A DNA stretch of 64,000 bases from Cyclobacteriaceae bacterium (GCA_023151255.1 JAKLJG010000001.1:152568-216567), one strand, 5' to 3'. Positions 18,988 through 28,907 are shown, counted from the first letter of the stretch. Notes: generated by a model from the letters alone, not told the origin. Program-made: numbers and translations.

Positions 18988-20184
18988 ATGTACACCTTAA
19001 AACCTTTCCTCGAAAAAGAATTAGCCTCAATCCGTGAGGCCGGTCTCTATAAAAAAGAGCGCATCATCACCTCTCCACAGGGTGCCGATATTACCATACA
19101 AGGCGGTAAACAGGTCATTAATTTTTGTGCCAACAATTACTTGGGCCTTTCATCGCACCCGCGTGTGATTGCTGCCGCCAAGCGCGCCATTGATACGCAC
19201 GGCTTTGGCATGTCGTCCGTACGGTTTATCTGCGGAACGCAGGACATTCATAAGGAACTTGAGCAAAAAATTTCGCAGTTCCTCGGCATGGAAGATGCCA
19301 TATTATATGCCGCAGCCTTTGATGCGAATGGTGGCGTATTTGAGCCGTTGCTCGGTGCCGAGGATGCCATTGTTTCGGATGAACTGAACCACGCTTCGAT
19401 TATTGATGGTGTGCGCTTGTGCAAAGCCATGCGCTATCGTTATAAGCACAACGATATGGCCGATTTGGAAAAGCAACTAAAGGATGCGCGGGCTGCTGGG
19501 GCTAAACAGATCATGATTGTTACCGATGGTGCTTTTTCAATGGACGGCACCATTGCCCAGTTGGATAAAATCTGTGACCTGGCTGATAAGTATGAAGCGC
19601 TGGTGATGACCGATGAGTGTCATTCAACGGGTTTTCTGGGTAAAACCGGACGTGGCGTACCAGAATACCGCGGGGTAATGGACCGTGTTGATATTATTAC
19701 CGGAACACTTGGTAAGGCTTTGGGCGGAGCATCGGGTGGCTTTACTTCGGGTAAAAAAGAAATCATTGAACTCCTTCGTCAGCGGTCAAGACCATACCTG
19801 TTCTCCAACACACTGGCACCTTCAATAGTTGGTGCATCTATTGAAGTGTTTAATATGTTAAGTGAAACAACTGCGCTACGTGATAAGTTGGAACAAAACA
19901 CAAAATACTTCCGCAGTGAAATGACGAAAGCTGGTTTTGATATTAAACCCGGGGAGCATCCCATTGTTCCGATTATGCTGTATGACGCGCCATTAGCCCA
20001 GCAATTTGCCGACAAACTTTTGGATAAGGGTATTTACGTTATCGGGTTTTTCTTCCCGGTGGTTCCCAAAGGGCAGGCCCGCATCCGGGTGCAGTTATCG
20101 GCTGCTCATGAAAAACACCATCTCGATAAAGCCATTCAGGCATTTACGGAAGTGGGTAAAGAACTGGGCGTACTAAAAAAGTAA
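18988..20184 (+). CDS. kbl: Glycine C-acetyltransferase (2-amino-3-ketobutyrate CoA ligase)
   Basis: This PLP enzyme of the alpha-oxoamine synthase family cleaves 2-amino-3-ketobutyrate with CoA to glycine and acetyl-CoA, the second step of threonine catabolism. At 398 residues it has normal length. Typical segments are [12 protein letters not shown] (~45-56), [12 protein letters not shown] (~75-86), the [11 protein letters not shown] region (~208-218) and the PLP-lysine motif [15 protein letters not shown] (~238-252). The divergent tdh supplies its substrate. Its stop codon abuts the cdaA stop codon on the other strand with no spacer. Confidence 0.95.
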   Translation: MYTLKPFLEKELASIREAGLYKKERIITSPQGADITIQGGKQVINFCANNYLGLSSHPRVIAAAKRAIDTHGFGMSSVRFICGTQDIHKELEQKISQFLGMEDAILYAAAFDANGGVFEPLLGAEDAIVSDELNHASIIDGVRLCKAMRYRYKHNDMADLEKQLKDARAAGAKQIMIVTDGAFSMDGTIAQLDKICDLADKYEALVMTDECHSTGFLGKTGRGVPEYRGVMDRVDIITGTLGKALGGASGGFTSGKKEIIELLRQRSRPYLFSNTLAPSIVGASIEVFNMLSETTALRDKLEQNTKYFRSEMTKAGFDIKPGEHPIVPIMLYDAPLAQQFADKLLDKGIYVIGFFFPVVPKGQARIRVQLSAAHEKHHLDKAIQAFTEVGKELGVLKK

Positions 20185-21027
20185 TCAGGCCTGTACCTCT
20201 TCATCCTGGGGCACTTCGTCCCAGTTGGCAGGCTCGGTAGCATGCAGGAACTCAAGTATCTTTTGTTCTACCTGCCTGAGTTTAAGGCCACGCAGAAATT
20301 TTCCGTTTCGCGCCAATATCAGCCGGCCCGTTTCTTCTGAGATGGCCATCACCAGCGTATCGGTACTTTCTGACATACCGATTGCTGACCGGTGGCGCAT
20401 GCCGAAATGCGGAGGCAAGTTGTCGTTTTCGCTTACCGGTAAAACGCATCGGGCGGCTTTAATGCGTCCTTTGTAAATAATTACAGCGCCATCGTGCAAC
20501 GGACTGTTCTTATTAAAGATAGAAAGGAGGAGGGGCTTGGTTACTTCAGCATCCAGCGGCTCACCGGTTTCGGCATAAAATTTAAGTTCGGTATCGCGCG
20601 AGAAAACAATAAGAGCCCCGGTGCGCGTGCCCTTTAGGGTTTTAACCGCCTCAATTACTTCGCGCACGTCAAAATCATCGTGGTAATCGGTGCGCCAATT
20701 AGCCAGGTTCTTAAAAAAGTTATCGCGAAACTCAGTACTCCTACCGATGACCAGCAGAAACTTCCGTATCTCAGGCTGAAATAAAATAATCATCGCCAGA
20801 ACGCCAACACCCATAAACTGACCGAGGATGGTAGCCAGCAGTTCCATCTGGGCGGCACGAACAATCAGGTAAATCAGGTAAAGGGCCAGGATGCCAAGAA
20901 AAATGTTTACGGCAATGCTGCCGCGTATCAGTTTATACACCTGATAGAGTAGTACACTTACCAGGGCAATGTCAATGAAGTCAACCCACGTCACATCCAG
21001 AAACCCTATCTTGAACAGGAAGATCAT
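20185..21027 (-). CDS. cdaA: Diadenylate cyclase CdaA
   Basis: CdaA makes the second messenger c-di-AMP from two ATP, and is linked to potassium and envelope homeostasis. The 280-residue protein has three N-terminal membrane helices (~15-85) and a DAC domain with both catalytic motifs, DGA (~179-181) and RHRSA (~211-215). It lies 31 bases downstream of folP on the minus strand, and the folP-cdaA order suggests one transcript. The CdaR/glmM partners seen in Firmicutes are not adjacent. Confidence 0.94.
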   Translation of the reverse strand: MIFLFKIGFLDVTWVDFIDIALVSVLLYQVYKLIRGSIAVNIFLGILALYLIYLIVRAAQMELLATILGQFMGVGVLAMIILFQPEIRKFLLVIGRSTEFRDNFFKNLANWRTDYHDDFDVREVIEAVKTLKGTRTGALIVFSRDTELKFYAETGEPLDAEVTKPLLLSIFNKNSPLHDGAVIIYKGRIKAARCVLPVSENDNLPPHFGMRHRSAIGMSESTDTLVMAISEETGRLILARNGKFLRGLKLRQVEQKILEFLHATEPANWDEVPQDEEVQA

Positions 21028-21058
21028 CCGTACAAATGTACTAAACTACCCTTTCAGG

Positions 21059-21931
21059 TTAAGCAGAATTGTATTTGAGTTTTGAAAACAGGGTCACCAG
21101 TTCAACGGCTTCTTTTACATCGTGAACGCGCAGGATGGATGCACCTTTCAGCAGGGCAACCATATTCAAAGCGGTTGTTCCATTCAATGCCTCTTCGGGT
21201 GAGGTGTTCAGGGTGCGCCAGATCATGGATTTACGGGATAGCCCGACCAGCACCGGTTTGCCCAACAGAGTGAGCAACTGAAGTTTGCCGAGCAACTCGA
21301 AATTATGCTCTGCCGTTTTGGCAAACCCGAAGCCCGGGTCAATAATAACGTCTTTTACACCGTGGGCATGCAAGGTTCTAATCGTATTTGCAAACCAAGC
21401 GGTAATTTCCGTTACCAGGTTTTCATACGTGGCCAGCGTATTCATGGTTTGGGGAGTGCCCCTCATGTGCATGCAGATGTAAGGGATTTTTAAATCAGCA
21501 ACAGTTTCAAACATGGCTCCATCCAGTTCTCCCCCGGATATGTCATTTATCATATCGGCACCTTCGGCAATGGCTTGCCGGGCGGTAGCCGAACGGAATG
21601 TGTCCACGGAAATAATGATGTCCTTAAATTCTTTGCGGATGATTTGTAAGGTTTTAATTACACGCCCGGATTCTTCGTCAGGCAGAACATCGGTTGCGCC
21701 CGGGCGTGAGGAGTAGCCACCCACATCAATAATGGTTGCTCCTTCGATGATCATTTTTTCAACCTGCTTAAGAATGGACACTTCTTCGGTAAACCTGCCG
21801 CCATCATAAAAACTGTCGGGCGTTACATTCAGTATGCCCATGACCAACGGAGTATCCAATGTAAGCAGCCGCCCGCCCACATTCAGTGTTTTGTTCGTTG
21901 AAAATACCTTATTTTGCCCCGCTGAATTCAT
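21059..21931 (-). CDS. folP: Dihydropteroate synthase
   Basis: FolP condenses p-aminobenzoate with dihydropterin pyrophosphate in folate synthesis and is the sulfonamide target. It shows both family signatures: GILNVTPDSFYDGG (~34-47) and the DVGGYSSRPGA segment (~72-82). Length (290) is normal. The start is taken as ATG at 21929-21931; a GTG two codons upstream is possible but less likely. That ATG sits back to back with the ATG of the divergent DUF1599 gene, so each gene's promoter must lie inside the other's coding sequence. Confidence 0.94.
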   Translation of the reverse strand: MNSAGQNKVFSTNKTLNVGGRLLTLDTPLVMGILNVTPDSFYDGGRFTEEVSILKQVEKMIIEGATIIDVGGYSSRPGATDVLPDEESGRVIKTLQIIRKEFKDIIISVDTFRSATARQAIAEGADMINDISGGELDGAMFETVADLKIPYICMHMRGTPQTMNTLATYENLVTEITAWFANTIRTLHAHGVKDVIIDPGFGFAKTAEHNFELLGKLQLLTLLGKPVLVGLSRKSMIWRTLNTSPEEALNGTTALNMVALLKGASILRVHDVKEAVELVTLFSKLKYNSA

Positions 21932-22477
21932 ATGCACGAAAGCACTGAATCCGAATATAGAAACGTTATCGCCACCTGCAAAGCCTTGTTTTTACAAAAG
22001 ACAAAAGATTATGGTACGGCCTGGCGTGTGATGCGGCTACCCTCTATTACGGACCAGATTTTTATCAAAGCCCAGCGCATCCGCAGCATCCAGGAAAAAG
22101 GCGTGCAAAAAATTAACGATCCAATTACCGATGAGTTTATTGGTATAATCAATTATTGTGTTATTGCATTGATTCAGCTTAAACTGGAAGGAAGTACCAA
22201 AACCGAATTAAGTGCTGCGGAACTTGAGCCAATGTACGATGAGATGATACGTGAAACGTTCGAGTTGCAAAAAAACAAAAACCATGACTATGGCGAGGCT
22301 TGGCGCGACATGCGGGTTTCCTCCATTACCGATATTATCCTGATGAAGCTGCACCGCGTTAAACAAATTGAAAATAACGAAGGCAATACGCTGGTAAGCG
22401 AAGGCGTAAAAGCCAACTACCAGGATATGATTAACTATGCAGTGTTTGCACTGATTTTAATGTCAGGCAACAAGTAG
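21932..22477 (+). CDS. DUF1599 domain protein
   Basis: The 181-residue protein contains two copies of the DUF1599 motif: KTKDYGTAWRVMRLPSITD (~24-42) and KNHDYGEAWRDMRVSSITD (~117-135). Each is followed by an R..(Q/R)..IEN/QEKG segment. The function is unknown. The family is often grouped with nucleotide-modifying or MazG-like all-alpha folds, but this is a weak inference. The start at 21932 fits the family N terminus. It leads a plus-strand run with the BT_3928-type gene and aroK. Confidence 0.82.
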   Translation: MHESTESEYRNVIATCKALFLQKTKDYGTAWRVMRLPSITDQIFIKAQRIRSIQEKGVQKINDPITDEFIGIINYCVIALIQLKLEGSTKTELSAAELEPMYDEMIRETFELQKNKNHDYGEAWRDMRVSSITDIILMKLHRVKQIENNEGNTLVSEGVKANYQDMINYAVFALILMSGNK

Positions 22478-22515
22478 GCAATGTAAAATTTACAGCTAAA
22501 CCTTTTTTATGAATC

Positions 22516-23646
22516 ATGATAAGAAAATTCATTGATCAATTTTCACGATACCTGGTAGGCGGACTTTTTATTTTCTCGGGCCTGATAAAACTGAATGATC
22601 CGGTAGGTACCGAAATTAAACTGGAGGAGTACTTTGAAGTATTTGCCGTTGATTTTGGCTCGTTCTTCCGGGTATTTATTCCTTTTGCGCTGGAAGTCGG
22701 ACTTGTTCTTATTGTGCTTGAAGTGGTGCTGGGTGTTGCTGTACTTATTAATTACCGCATGAAACTTACCACCACGGTGTTACTGATCTTGATAATCTTC
22801 TTTACTTTCCTAACGGGCTACTCAGCCATCTTTAACAAAGTTACCGATTGTGGCTGCTTTGGCGATGCGATAAAACTCACTCCTTGGCAATCGTTTTATA
22901 AGGATTTAATCCTGATTGTTTTTATCCTTCATTTATTCTGGTACCGGAAGAAGTATGACCCGGTGTTGCGGACACGCGAGGGCCATGCGGTTATTATTGG
23001 TGTAGCTGCTATAAGCTTCTTGCTGGGTATTTATGCCATCCGCCATTTGCCGTTTATTGATTTCAGGGCGTACAAAATCGGAAATAATATTCCCGAACAG
23101 ATGACACTACCCCCCGGTGCCAAACGCGACAGCGTGGTAATGACATTCATTTACAAAACAAAAGGCCAGTTTGTTGAACTAACGATGGACGAACTGAGCC
23201 GGGTTGATTCAACCTATCAGTTTGTTGATCGAAAAGATAAAGTGGTACGGCAGGGCGACCGCCCTAAAATTACCGACTATGCCGTGACTGATCGGGAAGG
23301 ACAAACAATAACGCAGCAAACTTTTCAGGGGACAAAACTGATTATTGTTATTTATAACGTAAATCAGGCATCAATAACAAATATTGATCGCATCCGCAAC
23401 CTTATTAATCAGTTAGAGGGTAAAGTAGAAGTATTGGTACTTACCGCCTCACCCGAAACCGAGTTCGAAATTTTCCGGCACGAACATCAGTTGCCTGTTC
23501 CTTATTATTTTGCCGATGCCACCGTACTTAAAACCATTGTGCGATCAAACCCGGGTTTAACATTATGGGTAAACGGTACGGTAAAAGGCATGTGGCACCA
23601 TAACGATACACCCGATGCTGCTGAAGTTATCCGGTTAGCAAAATAG
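22516..23646 (+). CDS. BT_3928-type DoxX/MauE membrane protein with thioredoxin-like C-terminal region
   Basis: This 376-residue protein starts with a DoxX/MauE-like membrane region (~1-165, about five hydrophobic segments). It includes the motif TDCGCFGDAI (~112-121), which in MauE-type proteins is thought to take part in disulfide chemistry. The C-terminal half (~240-376) is predicted to be extracytoplasmic and resembles a thioredoxin fold (LIIVIYNVNQ then VLVLTASPE) without a CxxC pair. It lies 38 bases after DUF1599 and 3 bases before aroK, so all three are probably cotranscribed. Its redox role is inferred from the family, not shown. Confidence 0.8.
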   Translation: MIRKFIDQFSRYLVGGLFIFSGLIKLNDPVGTEIKLEEYFEVFAVDFGSFFRVFIPFALEVGLVLIVLEVVLGVAVLINYRMKLTTTVLLILIIFFTFLTGYSAIFNKVTDCGCFGDAIKLTPWQSFYKDLILIVFILHLFWYRKKYDPVLRTREGHAVIIGVAAISFLLGIYAIRHLPFIDFRAYKIGNNIPEQMTLPPGAKRDSVVMTFIYKTKGQFVELTMDELSRVDSTYQFVDRKDKVVRQGDRPKITDYAVTDREGQTITQQTFQGTKLIIVIYNVNQASITNIDRIRNLINQLEGKVEVLVLTASPETEFEIFRHEHQLPVPYYFADATVLKTIVRSNPGLTLWVNGTVKGMWHHNDTPDAAEVIRLAK

Positions 23647-23649
23647 GTC

Positions 23650-24165
23650 ATGAAAATTTACCTTATCGGGATGCCGGGAGCCGGAAAGACCACGCTGGGC
23701 CAGGCGTTGGCTAAGAAGTTGAAAATTCCGTTTATTGACCTGGATGCTGAAATTGAACAACTGGAAGGTGAGCCTATTGAAAAAATTTTTGAGGTGAAAG
23801 GCGAGCCCTATTTCCGTCAGGTTGAGGCTGCCGCACTGCGCCAGGTGTCAAGCGAAAATCCGTCATTTGTAATGGCCACGGGTGGAGGAACGCCTTGTTT
23901 TTACGATGGGATTGAATTTATGAACAGTTTGGGTGTATCGATATTTCTGGATGTACCTGTTGATATGCTGGTTTCCCGTCTGGACACTGAGGAGGCATTA
24001 AAACGCCCGCTGCTGAAATCATCAATCTCAATTAACGCAACGCTGCAACACCTGCTTCACCAACGAGAAAAATTTTATCAGCGGGCCACGCATCAAGTTG
24101 CTGATGCCGATTTGCCGAAACTTCTTCAATTATTAAAACCCTCAAAAGGTAAAGCCAACGGTTAG
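23650..24165 (+). CDS. aroK: Shikimate kinase
   Basis: The enzyme phosphorylates shikimate at the 3-hydroxyl in aromatic amino acid synthesis. The 171-residue protein has the Walker A motif GMPGAGKTT (~7-15), the shikimate-binding DLDAEIE (~31-37), the R of FRQVEA (~57) and the MATGGGTPCF loop (~75-84). Its 3' end overlaps the convergent outer membrane protein gene by 24 bases. Confidence 0.95.
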   Translation: MKIYLIGMPGAGKTTLGQALAKKLKIPFIDLDAEIEQLEGEPIEKIFEVKGEPYFRQVEAAALRQVSSENPSFVMATGGGTPCFYDGIEFMNSLGVSIFLDVPVDMLVSRLDTEEALKRPLLKSSISINATLQHLLHQREKFYQRATHQVADADLPKLLQLLKPSKGKANG

Positions 24166-25695
24166 CATAAGCGAGTTTACCTTATTATTAAGGTTAACCA
24201 GCGGGCCGGTTCCATCCTGAAATAAATACGGACTGTAAAAACTTTCTCCCGTTGTAGTTAACCACGTCAGGTCGGTAAAGAACTTATTCAGGCGCAAGCC
24301 AATGCCTGCGCTAATTGTCTTTAAGTTCAGATCAGCATCGTTATTTCGCAGCGGATTTGATTGGATGTTATATCCTGCACGGAAGCGTAATTTCTCGTAG
24401 CGAAGCTCTGCGCCTATACGGTAGTTTACTGTGTTGGTGAAGAATTCACGGATGCCTTCGTTATCCGGTGAAAAGGAAATACCGCTGATATCGGACCGGT
24501 ACTTTGCTTTCCCGTAATTCACAAACTCAACATCCCCTGCAATAAATCCATAACCACCCAGGAAAACTGCCGTACCCAAACTGAGTTTCATTGGGGTGGT
24601 CAGGCTGTATTCGGATACGAGCGGCAGCTCGGATTTTTCTTCGATAAATGCGCGACTGTCGTTCCACAAGGTACGAACTACCGAAGTGTATGAATCGGTA
24701 AGCTGGTAGTAGGTGGGTGTTACCAGCGACATACCCAGTTGCAGCGCATCAATTGGCCGGTATATCAACCCCAGCGTAAGATTTACACCTGAGCCATCGA
24801 TGGTAATTTTCTCTTCCAGTTCCAGGTAGTCTAATGGATTGTATGAGGGGTCATCGCTGAAGTCAAAATCCTGCTCGCGGTACTTTCGTTTAAAATTATA
24901 CCGCAGCGAAGTAATGCTGATGTTGGCCCCGAAGAACAACTTATCATTATAATTTCCGCCATACGCCAGCGACCATTGGTACTGACTACCCTTTACTGAA
25001 ACCTGTTCAATGCGATCGAGCGTACGTGTTTCACCGGGTAAAGGTTCCAGTTCAGAGTAATAGGTGATATAATCATCGGGCATTACCGGGCTGGGGTTGC
25101 CCGGATCGTCAGCCAGGGTGTTGATCAGGTAAGTCAGGTAACTCTGCCCGGTACTATAATCGTAATTGAGTAAAGGGATAGAGGCGTATGGGTCGGGCAA
25201 CTGCTCGGGTGTAAATCCGTAAGCATCTTCAATAAACCAGTCAACAATTGATGATAAATCATCTGTTCCGCCATAGGTAAAAGTCCGGTTAAAGTCGTTA
25301 ACCCGCGACATGGTTATTCCGAATGATCCACCGATAAACCCGCTGGAATTTCTTTGACTGTTATGCACGTAACTCAGTCCGGGGACATTGAAAACATTTT
25401 TTGAATCATTTGCTGAGTTACCCAGGTGTTCGGCTGATGTATTGAAAAAATTCATAGCCGGTGAAAAGGTAAATTCCGATCGGTTATACATGCCGAGGCC
25501 AGCCGGGTTCGACAAGGCCGAACTGAAATCTCCTCCGAGGGCGACCTGGGCGCCACCCAGTGCCTGAATGCGTGCGCTCCCTCCGGGCCGGGTACGGCTG
25601 AATAACAAGGCATTTTCAATAAACCCCTGGGCAACCGCCAGGCTGGGCAGGCACAATACCATTGCCGTGAGGTAGCTTAAAACCTTAACGCTCAT
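24142..25695 (-). CDS. Outer membrane beta-barrel protein (OmpP1/FadL-like)
   Basis: A signal peptide (ends LAVAQG, ~24) is followed by the segment LLFSRTRPGGSARIQALGG (~29-47) and SSALSNPAGLGMYNRSEFTF. These resemble FadL/TodX-type barrels of Bacteroidota, in which the small N-terminal region plugs the pore. The rest alternates hydrophobic and polar residues and ends with an aromatic residue (VGFTF), a typical barrel insertion signal. At 517 residues it is in the family range. FadL-type proteins carry hydrophobic compounds; the substrate here is unknown. It follows the aromatic-rich secreted protein gene by 21 bases and may be cotranscribed with it. Confidence 0.8.
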   Translation of the reverse strand: MSVKVLSYLTAMVLCLPSLAVAQGFIENALLFSRTRPGGSARIQALGGAQVALGGDFSSALSNPAGLGMYNRSEFTFSPAMNFFNTSAEHLGNSANDSKNVFNVPGLSYVHNSQRNSSGFIGGSFGITMSRVNDFNRTFTYGGTDDLSSIVDWFIEDAYGFTPEQLPDPYASIPLLNYDYSTGQSYLTYLINTLADDPGNPSPVMPDDYITYYSELEPLPGETRTLDRIEQVSVKGSQYQWSLAYGGNYNDKLFFGANISITSLRYNFKRKYREQDFDFSDDPSYNPLDYLELEEKITIDGSGVNLTLGLIYRPIDALQLGMSLVTPTYYQLTDSYTSVVRTLWNDSRAFIEEKSELPLVSEYSLTTPMKLSLGTAVFLGGYGFIAGDVEFVNYGKAKYRSDISGISFSPDNEGIREFFTNTVNYRIGAELRYEKLRFRAGYNIQSNPLRNNDADLNLKTISAGIGLRLNKFFTDLTWLTTTGESFYSPYLFQDGTGPLVNLNNKVNSLMLTVGFTF

Positions 25696-25716
25696 GAAAG
25701 CTGAATACCTTTTTGA

Positions 25717-26715
25717 TTAATCTCTTCCCCGCGAGCGGCTTCCGGAGGATGGTGAGCTGCTTCTTGTTCCACCCGAAGGAAATGAACTGCTTCTTGATGG
25801 CGTATAGCTTGGCCTGCTTGATGGATTGCTGGTACTCCGGGTTGGACTGGTATAAGAGTCGCGCGGAGAAGTACGGGTACGGTTATACGTTTCACCTGAC
25901 CCCGTGGTAGTGCCCTCATTAACCGTTCTGCGACTCGGCCTTACATAATACTCATCGTTGCCACGGGTGCGGCCGCTGGAATTATTTATAGCTTGATTTC
26001 TTGCGTTGTTCGGATAGTGATTCCGTACATCGCCAGCAACCACTGTATTTCCCGAGGGGCGCTTGCCGTAGTTTGTGCGGATTCTTTCTGAACCACCATA
26101 ATAATAGTACGGGTAATTCCAGTACGACCACGAAGGCCCCCAGAGGTTGTTGCACCAGGAGTTGCCCCAAGTATAACCAATCATTATGTTCCATCCGCTT
26201 CCCCACGGGGCCCAATAGTTGCTAAAGCCGTAATTCCACCCCGGGCCATTGACCCAGAAGGGATTCATCCACGGATCGTAGAAACCATAATACGGACTGT
26301 ACCAGTTGTTAAAGCGGGCAGGCCCGTACCATCCGGGAGTATACCATCCATTGTTCCATCCGTTATTAAAAGATGAATTGCTGTAAAAGTTGGTGGTAGT
26401 TGTTGCAACTGGTGTATAACCCTCAATAAAATAGTTTTGTTCGTCTTCGCTGGCCTGTTCGGAACTGGCCCGCGCAACATATTCCGGGTTTATTTGCCTT
26501 GCCGAGTAGCTGTCAGTAGGGTTCTGGTTATTATCCTGCGTATACGCTTCAGGAAAATGCTGCCGCTTAAAGTTATCGTAATTGCTTACAAAACTTTCCG
26601 TAGCAGCCACGGTTGCCTTCTGCCGGTCTTTTGAGCGGAAATACAGATCATCACTTTCCTGGGCCGAGGCCACAGCGGGTAGCAACAACATCCAAAATCC
26701 TATATGCGCTTTCAT
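25717..26715 (-). CDS. Secreted Trp/Tyr/Gly/Asn-rich protein of unknown function
   Basis: I do not recognise a family. The 332-residue product has a signal peptide (ends AVASAQ, ~19). A charged segment (~20-105) comes next, then a striking low-complexity core (~110-210) packed with Trp, Tyr, Asn, Gly and Phe (for example NNGWYTPGWYGP). The tail (~225-332) is rich in Arg, Ser, Thr and Pro, ends SRSRGRD, and is probably disordered and basic. The body has no Cys pairs or enzymatic motif. It lies just upstream of the outer membrane barrel gene. Possible roles are a matrix or surface-coat protein or a barrel partner; this is speculation. Confidence 0.6.
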   Translation of the reverse strand: MKAHIGFWMLLLPAVASAQESDDLYFRSKDRQKATVAATESFVSNYDNFKRQHFPEAYTQDNNQNPTDSYSARQINPEYVARASSEQASEDEQNYFIEGYTPVATTTTNFYSNSSFNNGWNNGWYTPGWYGPARFNNWYSPYYGFYDPWMNPFWVNGPGWNYGFSNYWAPWGSGWNIMIGYTWGNSWCNNLWGPSWSYWNYPYYYYGGSERIRTNYGKRPSGNTVVAGDVRNHYPNNARNQAINNSSGRTRGNDEYYVRPSRRTVNEGTTTGSGETYNRTRTSPRDSYTSPTRSTSNPSSRPSYTPSRSSSFPSGGTRSSSPSSGSRSRGRD

Positions 26716-26832
26716 CAGTTTCGGGTTTTAATCCTAAGGTAATAACGTAAAAGGCCGCAAAAGTATTCTTTTAAAGTTACAAAAATCGGTCAAAAACCGG
26801 GTTGCTACACTTTACAGGCGAATTACCTCCCG

Positions 26833-26840
26833 TATATTTG
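26833..26840 (+). promoter_or_regulatory. -7 element of proS
   Basis: TATATTTG is a perfect TAnnTTTG match 37 bases before the proS ATG. A TTTA 18 bases further up is a weak -33 candidate. Confidence 0.5.
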
Positions 26841-26877
26841 CCGACTGTTAAAAAATGGGACAATAATTATACCAGAG

Positions 26878-28353
26878 ATGGCCAAGGACATTCCAACCCG
26901 AAGTGAAGATTATTCACTGTGGTACAATGAGTTAGTTAAAAAAGCCGATTTGGCCGAGCATTCGGAAGTGCGGGGCTGTATGGTGATTAAACCGTATGGG
27001 TACAGCATTTGGGAAAAAATGCAACAGGCCCTTGATGCGATGTTCAAGGAAACCGGCCATGTTAATGCCTACTTTCCGTTGTTTGTACCCAAATCTTTTC
27101 TGGCACGAGAAGCGGATCATGTAGAAGGGTTTGCCAAGGAATGCGCCATCGTTACTCATTACAGGCTAAAAAATTCGGAAGACGGAAAAGGCGTTGTTGT
27201 TGATCCCGAGGCTAAACTGGAAGAGGAGTTGATCGTAAGGCCAACTTCTGAAACCATTATATGGAACTCGTACAAAAAGTGGATTCAATCTTACCGCGAT
27301 TTGCCCATACTCATTAACCAGTGGGCCAATATTGTACGGTGGGAGATGCGCACGCGACTTTTTTTGCGCACGGCCGAGTTTTTATGGCAGGAAGGCCACA
27401 CGGCCCATGCAACGGCACAGGAGGCGGTGCATGAAACCCTTCAGATGCTTGATGTGTATGCCGAGTTTGCCGAAAAGTTTATGGCCCTGCCGGTGGTAAA
27501 AGGAAAGAAATCAGAGGGCGAAAAATTTCCCGGTGCAGTTGATACTTATTGTATCGAGGCTATGATGCAGGACGGAAAAGCATTGCAGGCCGGCACTTCG
27601 CACTTCCTCGGGCAGAATTTTGCCAAAGCTTTTGATGTGCAGTTTGCCACCAAAGAAGGAAAACTGGAATACGTTTGGGGCACCTCATGGGGCGTGAGCA
27701 CGCGGCTGATGGGGGCGCTCATCATGGCGCACTCCGATGACGATGGACTGGTGCTGCCTCCGAAACTGGCACCCATCCAGGTGGTGATTGTGCCGATATT
27801 CCGGAATGAAACGGAGCTGGCGGCTATTCGTGAAAAGGTAAATCAAATCGCACAGGACCTGCGCAAGCACAATATTACCGTGAAGTTTGACGACCGCGAC
27901 ACGCAAAAGCCGGGATTTAAATTTGCCGAGTGGGAACTGAAGGGCGTACCGGTGCGGCTTGCCCTCGGCCCGCGCGATTTGGAGAACGGAACTGTGGAAG
28001 TTGCCCGCAGGGATACTAAAGAAAAACAAGTGATGCCGATTGATCAGGTGGCGGTTAACGTGGTGCTGTTGCTGGAAGAAATTCAAAAAAACATTTACAA
28101 ACGCGCACAGGACTTCCGGCAGCAAATGACAACGCCTGTGGATACGTTTGATGAATTTAAAAAGGTAATCAGCGAGAAAGGCGGATTTGTGTCGGCTCAC
28201 TGGGACGGTACAAAAGAAACCGAAGCGGCTATTAAAGAACAGACCAAAGCTACCATCCGGTGCATACCACTCGATTCACCGGAAGAAGCCGGCACATGTG
28301 TATATTCCGGCAAACCATCCTCACGCAGGGTGTTGTTTGCGCAGGCGTATTGA
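26878..28353 (+). CDS. proS: Prolyl-tRNA synthetase, type 3 (eukaryote/archaea-like)
   Basis: ProS attaches proline to tRNA(Pro). The 491-residue protein is the short form without the INS editing domain. Class II motif 2 is [19 protein letters not shown] (~161-179) and motif 3 lies in [14 protein letters not shown] (~271-284). The anticodon-binding domain (~300-400) is followed by the type-specific C-terminal domain ending in RRVLFAQAY. The C-terminal zinc site of archaeal enzymes is reduced, with only single Cys residues such as [10 protein letters not shown] (~473-482). Neighbours on the same strand are nfeD and floA, 71 bases on; no functional link is evident. Confidence 0.95.
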   Translation: MAKDIPTRSEDYSLWYNELVKKADLAEHSEVRGCMVIKPYGYSIWEKMQQALDAMFKETGHVNAYFPLFVPKSFLAREADHVEGFAKECAIVTHYRLKNSEDGKGVVVDPEAKLEEELIVRPTSETIIWNSYKKWIQSYRDLPILINQWANIVRWEMRTRLFLRTAEFLWQEGHTAHATAQEAVHETLQMLDVYAEFAEKFMALPVVKGKKSEGEKFPGAVDTYCIEAMMQDGKALQAGTSHFLGQNFAKAFDVQFATKEGKLEYVWGTSWGVSTRLMGALIMAHSDDDGLVLPPKLAPIQVVIVPIFRNETELAAIREKVNQIAQDLRKHNITVKFDDRDTQKPGFKFAEWELKGVPVRLALGPRDLENGTVEVARRDTKEKQVMPIDQVAVNVVLLLEEIQKNIYKRAQDFRQQMTTPVDTFDEFKKVISEKGGFVSAHWDGTKETEAAIKEQTKATIRCIPLDSPEEAGTCVYSGKPSSRRVLFAQAY

Positions 28354-28424
28354 AGCCTAAACAAGTTCGATCAATTCACCGAATTGCATTACCTTCGGTT
28401 CCGTTTTAAACTTTTTAGAAAATT

Positions 28425-28889
28425 ATGGCCCTGGTTGTTATAACACTTATTGCCGTAGGATTAATCCTGCTGATTGTAGAGGTGGTTTTTATTCCGGGTA
28501 CAACGGTGGTTGGTATTCTGGGCCTTGTTTTTTTGATTGTGGGTATTGCGTTCAGCTACGGGCAATTTGGCAGCGAAATCGGTAACTATATCCTTCTTGC
28601 ATCAACCATTGGTTTTGCCCTGGCCCTGTACCTGAGTTTCAGAAAAGGCGCCTGGAAGCGCTTTTCGCTTAAAACCAGCATTGAAAGCAAAGTAAATGAA
28701 GGCATAACGCAGGCCCTTAAGCCTGGAAATGAAGGGGTTGCTGTTTCGGCTCTGCGCCCGATGGGCACGGCAGAATTTGATGGGAAAATTTTTGAAGTAA
28801 AAACCAATGGCGACTATCTTGCAGCAGGCTCGAAAGTGAAAGTTGTTCAGATTCAGTCGAATGATATTCTGGTAGAACCAATCCCTTAA
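28425..28889 (+). CDS. NfeD family membrane protein
   Basis: The 154-residue protein has three or four N-terminal membrane segments (~3-68) and a C-terminal OB-fold (~85-152) with the NfeD pattern NEGVAVSALRPMGTAEFDG (~102-120) and IQSNDILVEP. It is the short, protease-less type. NfeD proteins pair with flotillin-like proteins in membrane microdomains, and floA follows 18 bases downstream. That conserved gene pair makes the assignment firm. Confidence 0.9.
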   Translation: MALVVITLIAVGLILLIVEVVFIPGTTVVGILGLVFLIVGIAFSYGQFGSEIGNYILLASTIGFALALYLSFRKGAWKRFSLKTSIESKVNEGITQALKPGNEGVAVSALRPMGTAEFDGKIFEVKTNGDYLAAGSKVKVVQIQSNDILVEPIP

Positions 28890-28907
28890 CCTAAAACTCT
28901 TTAAACT

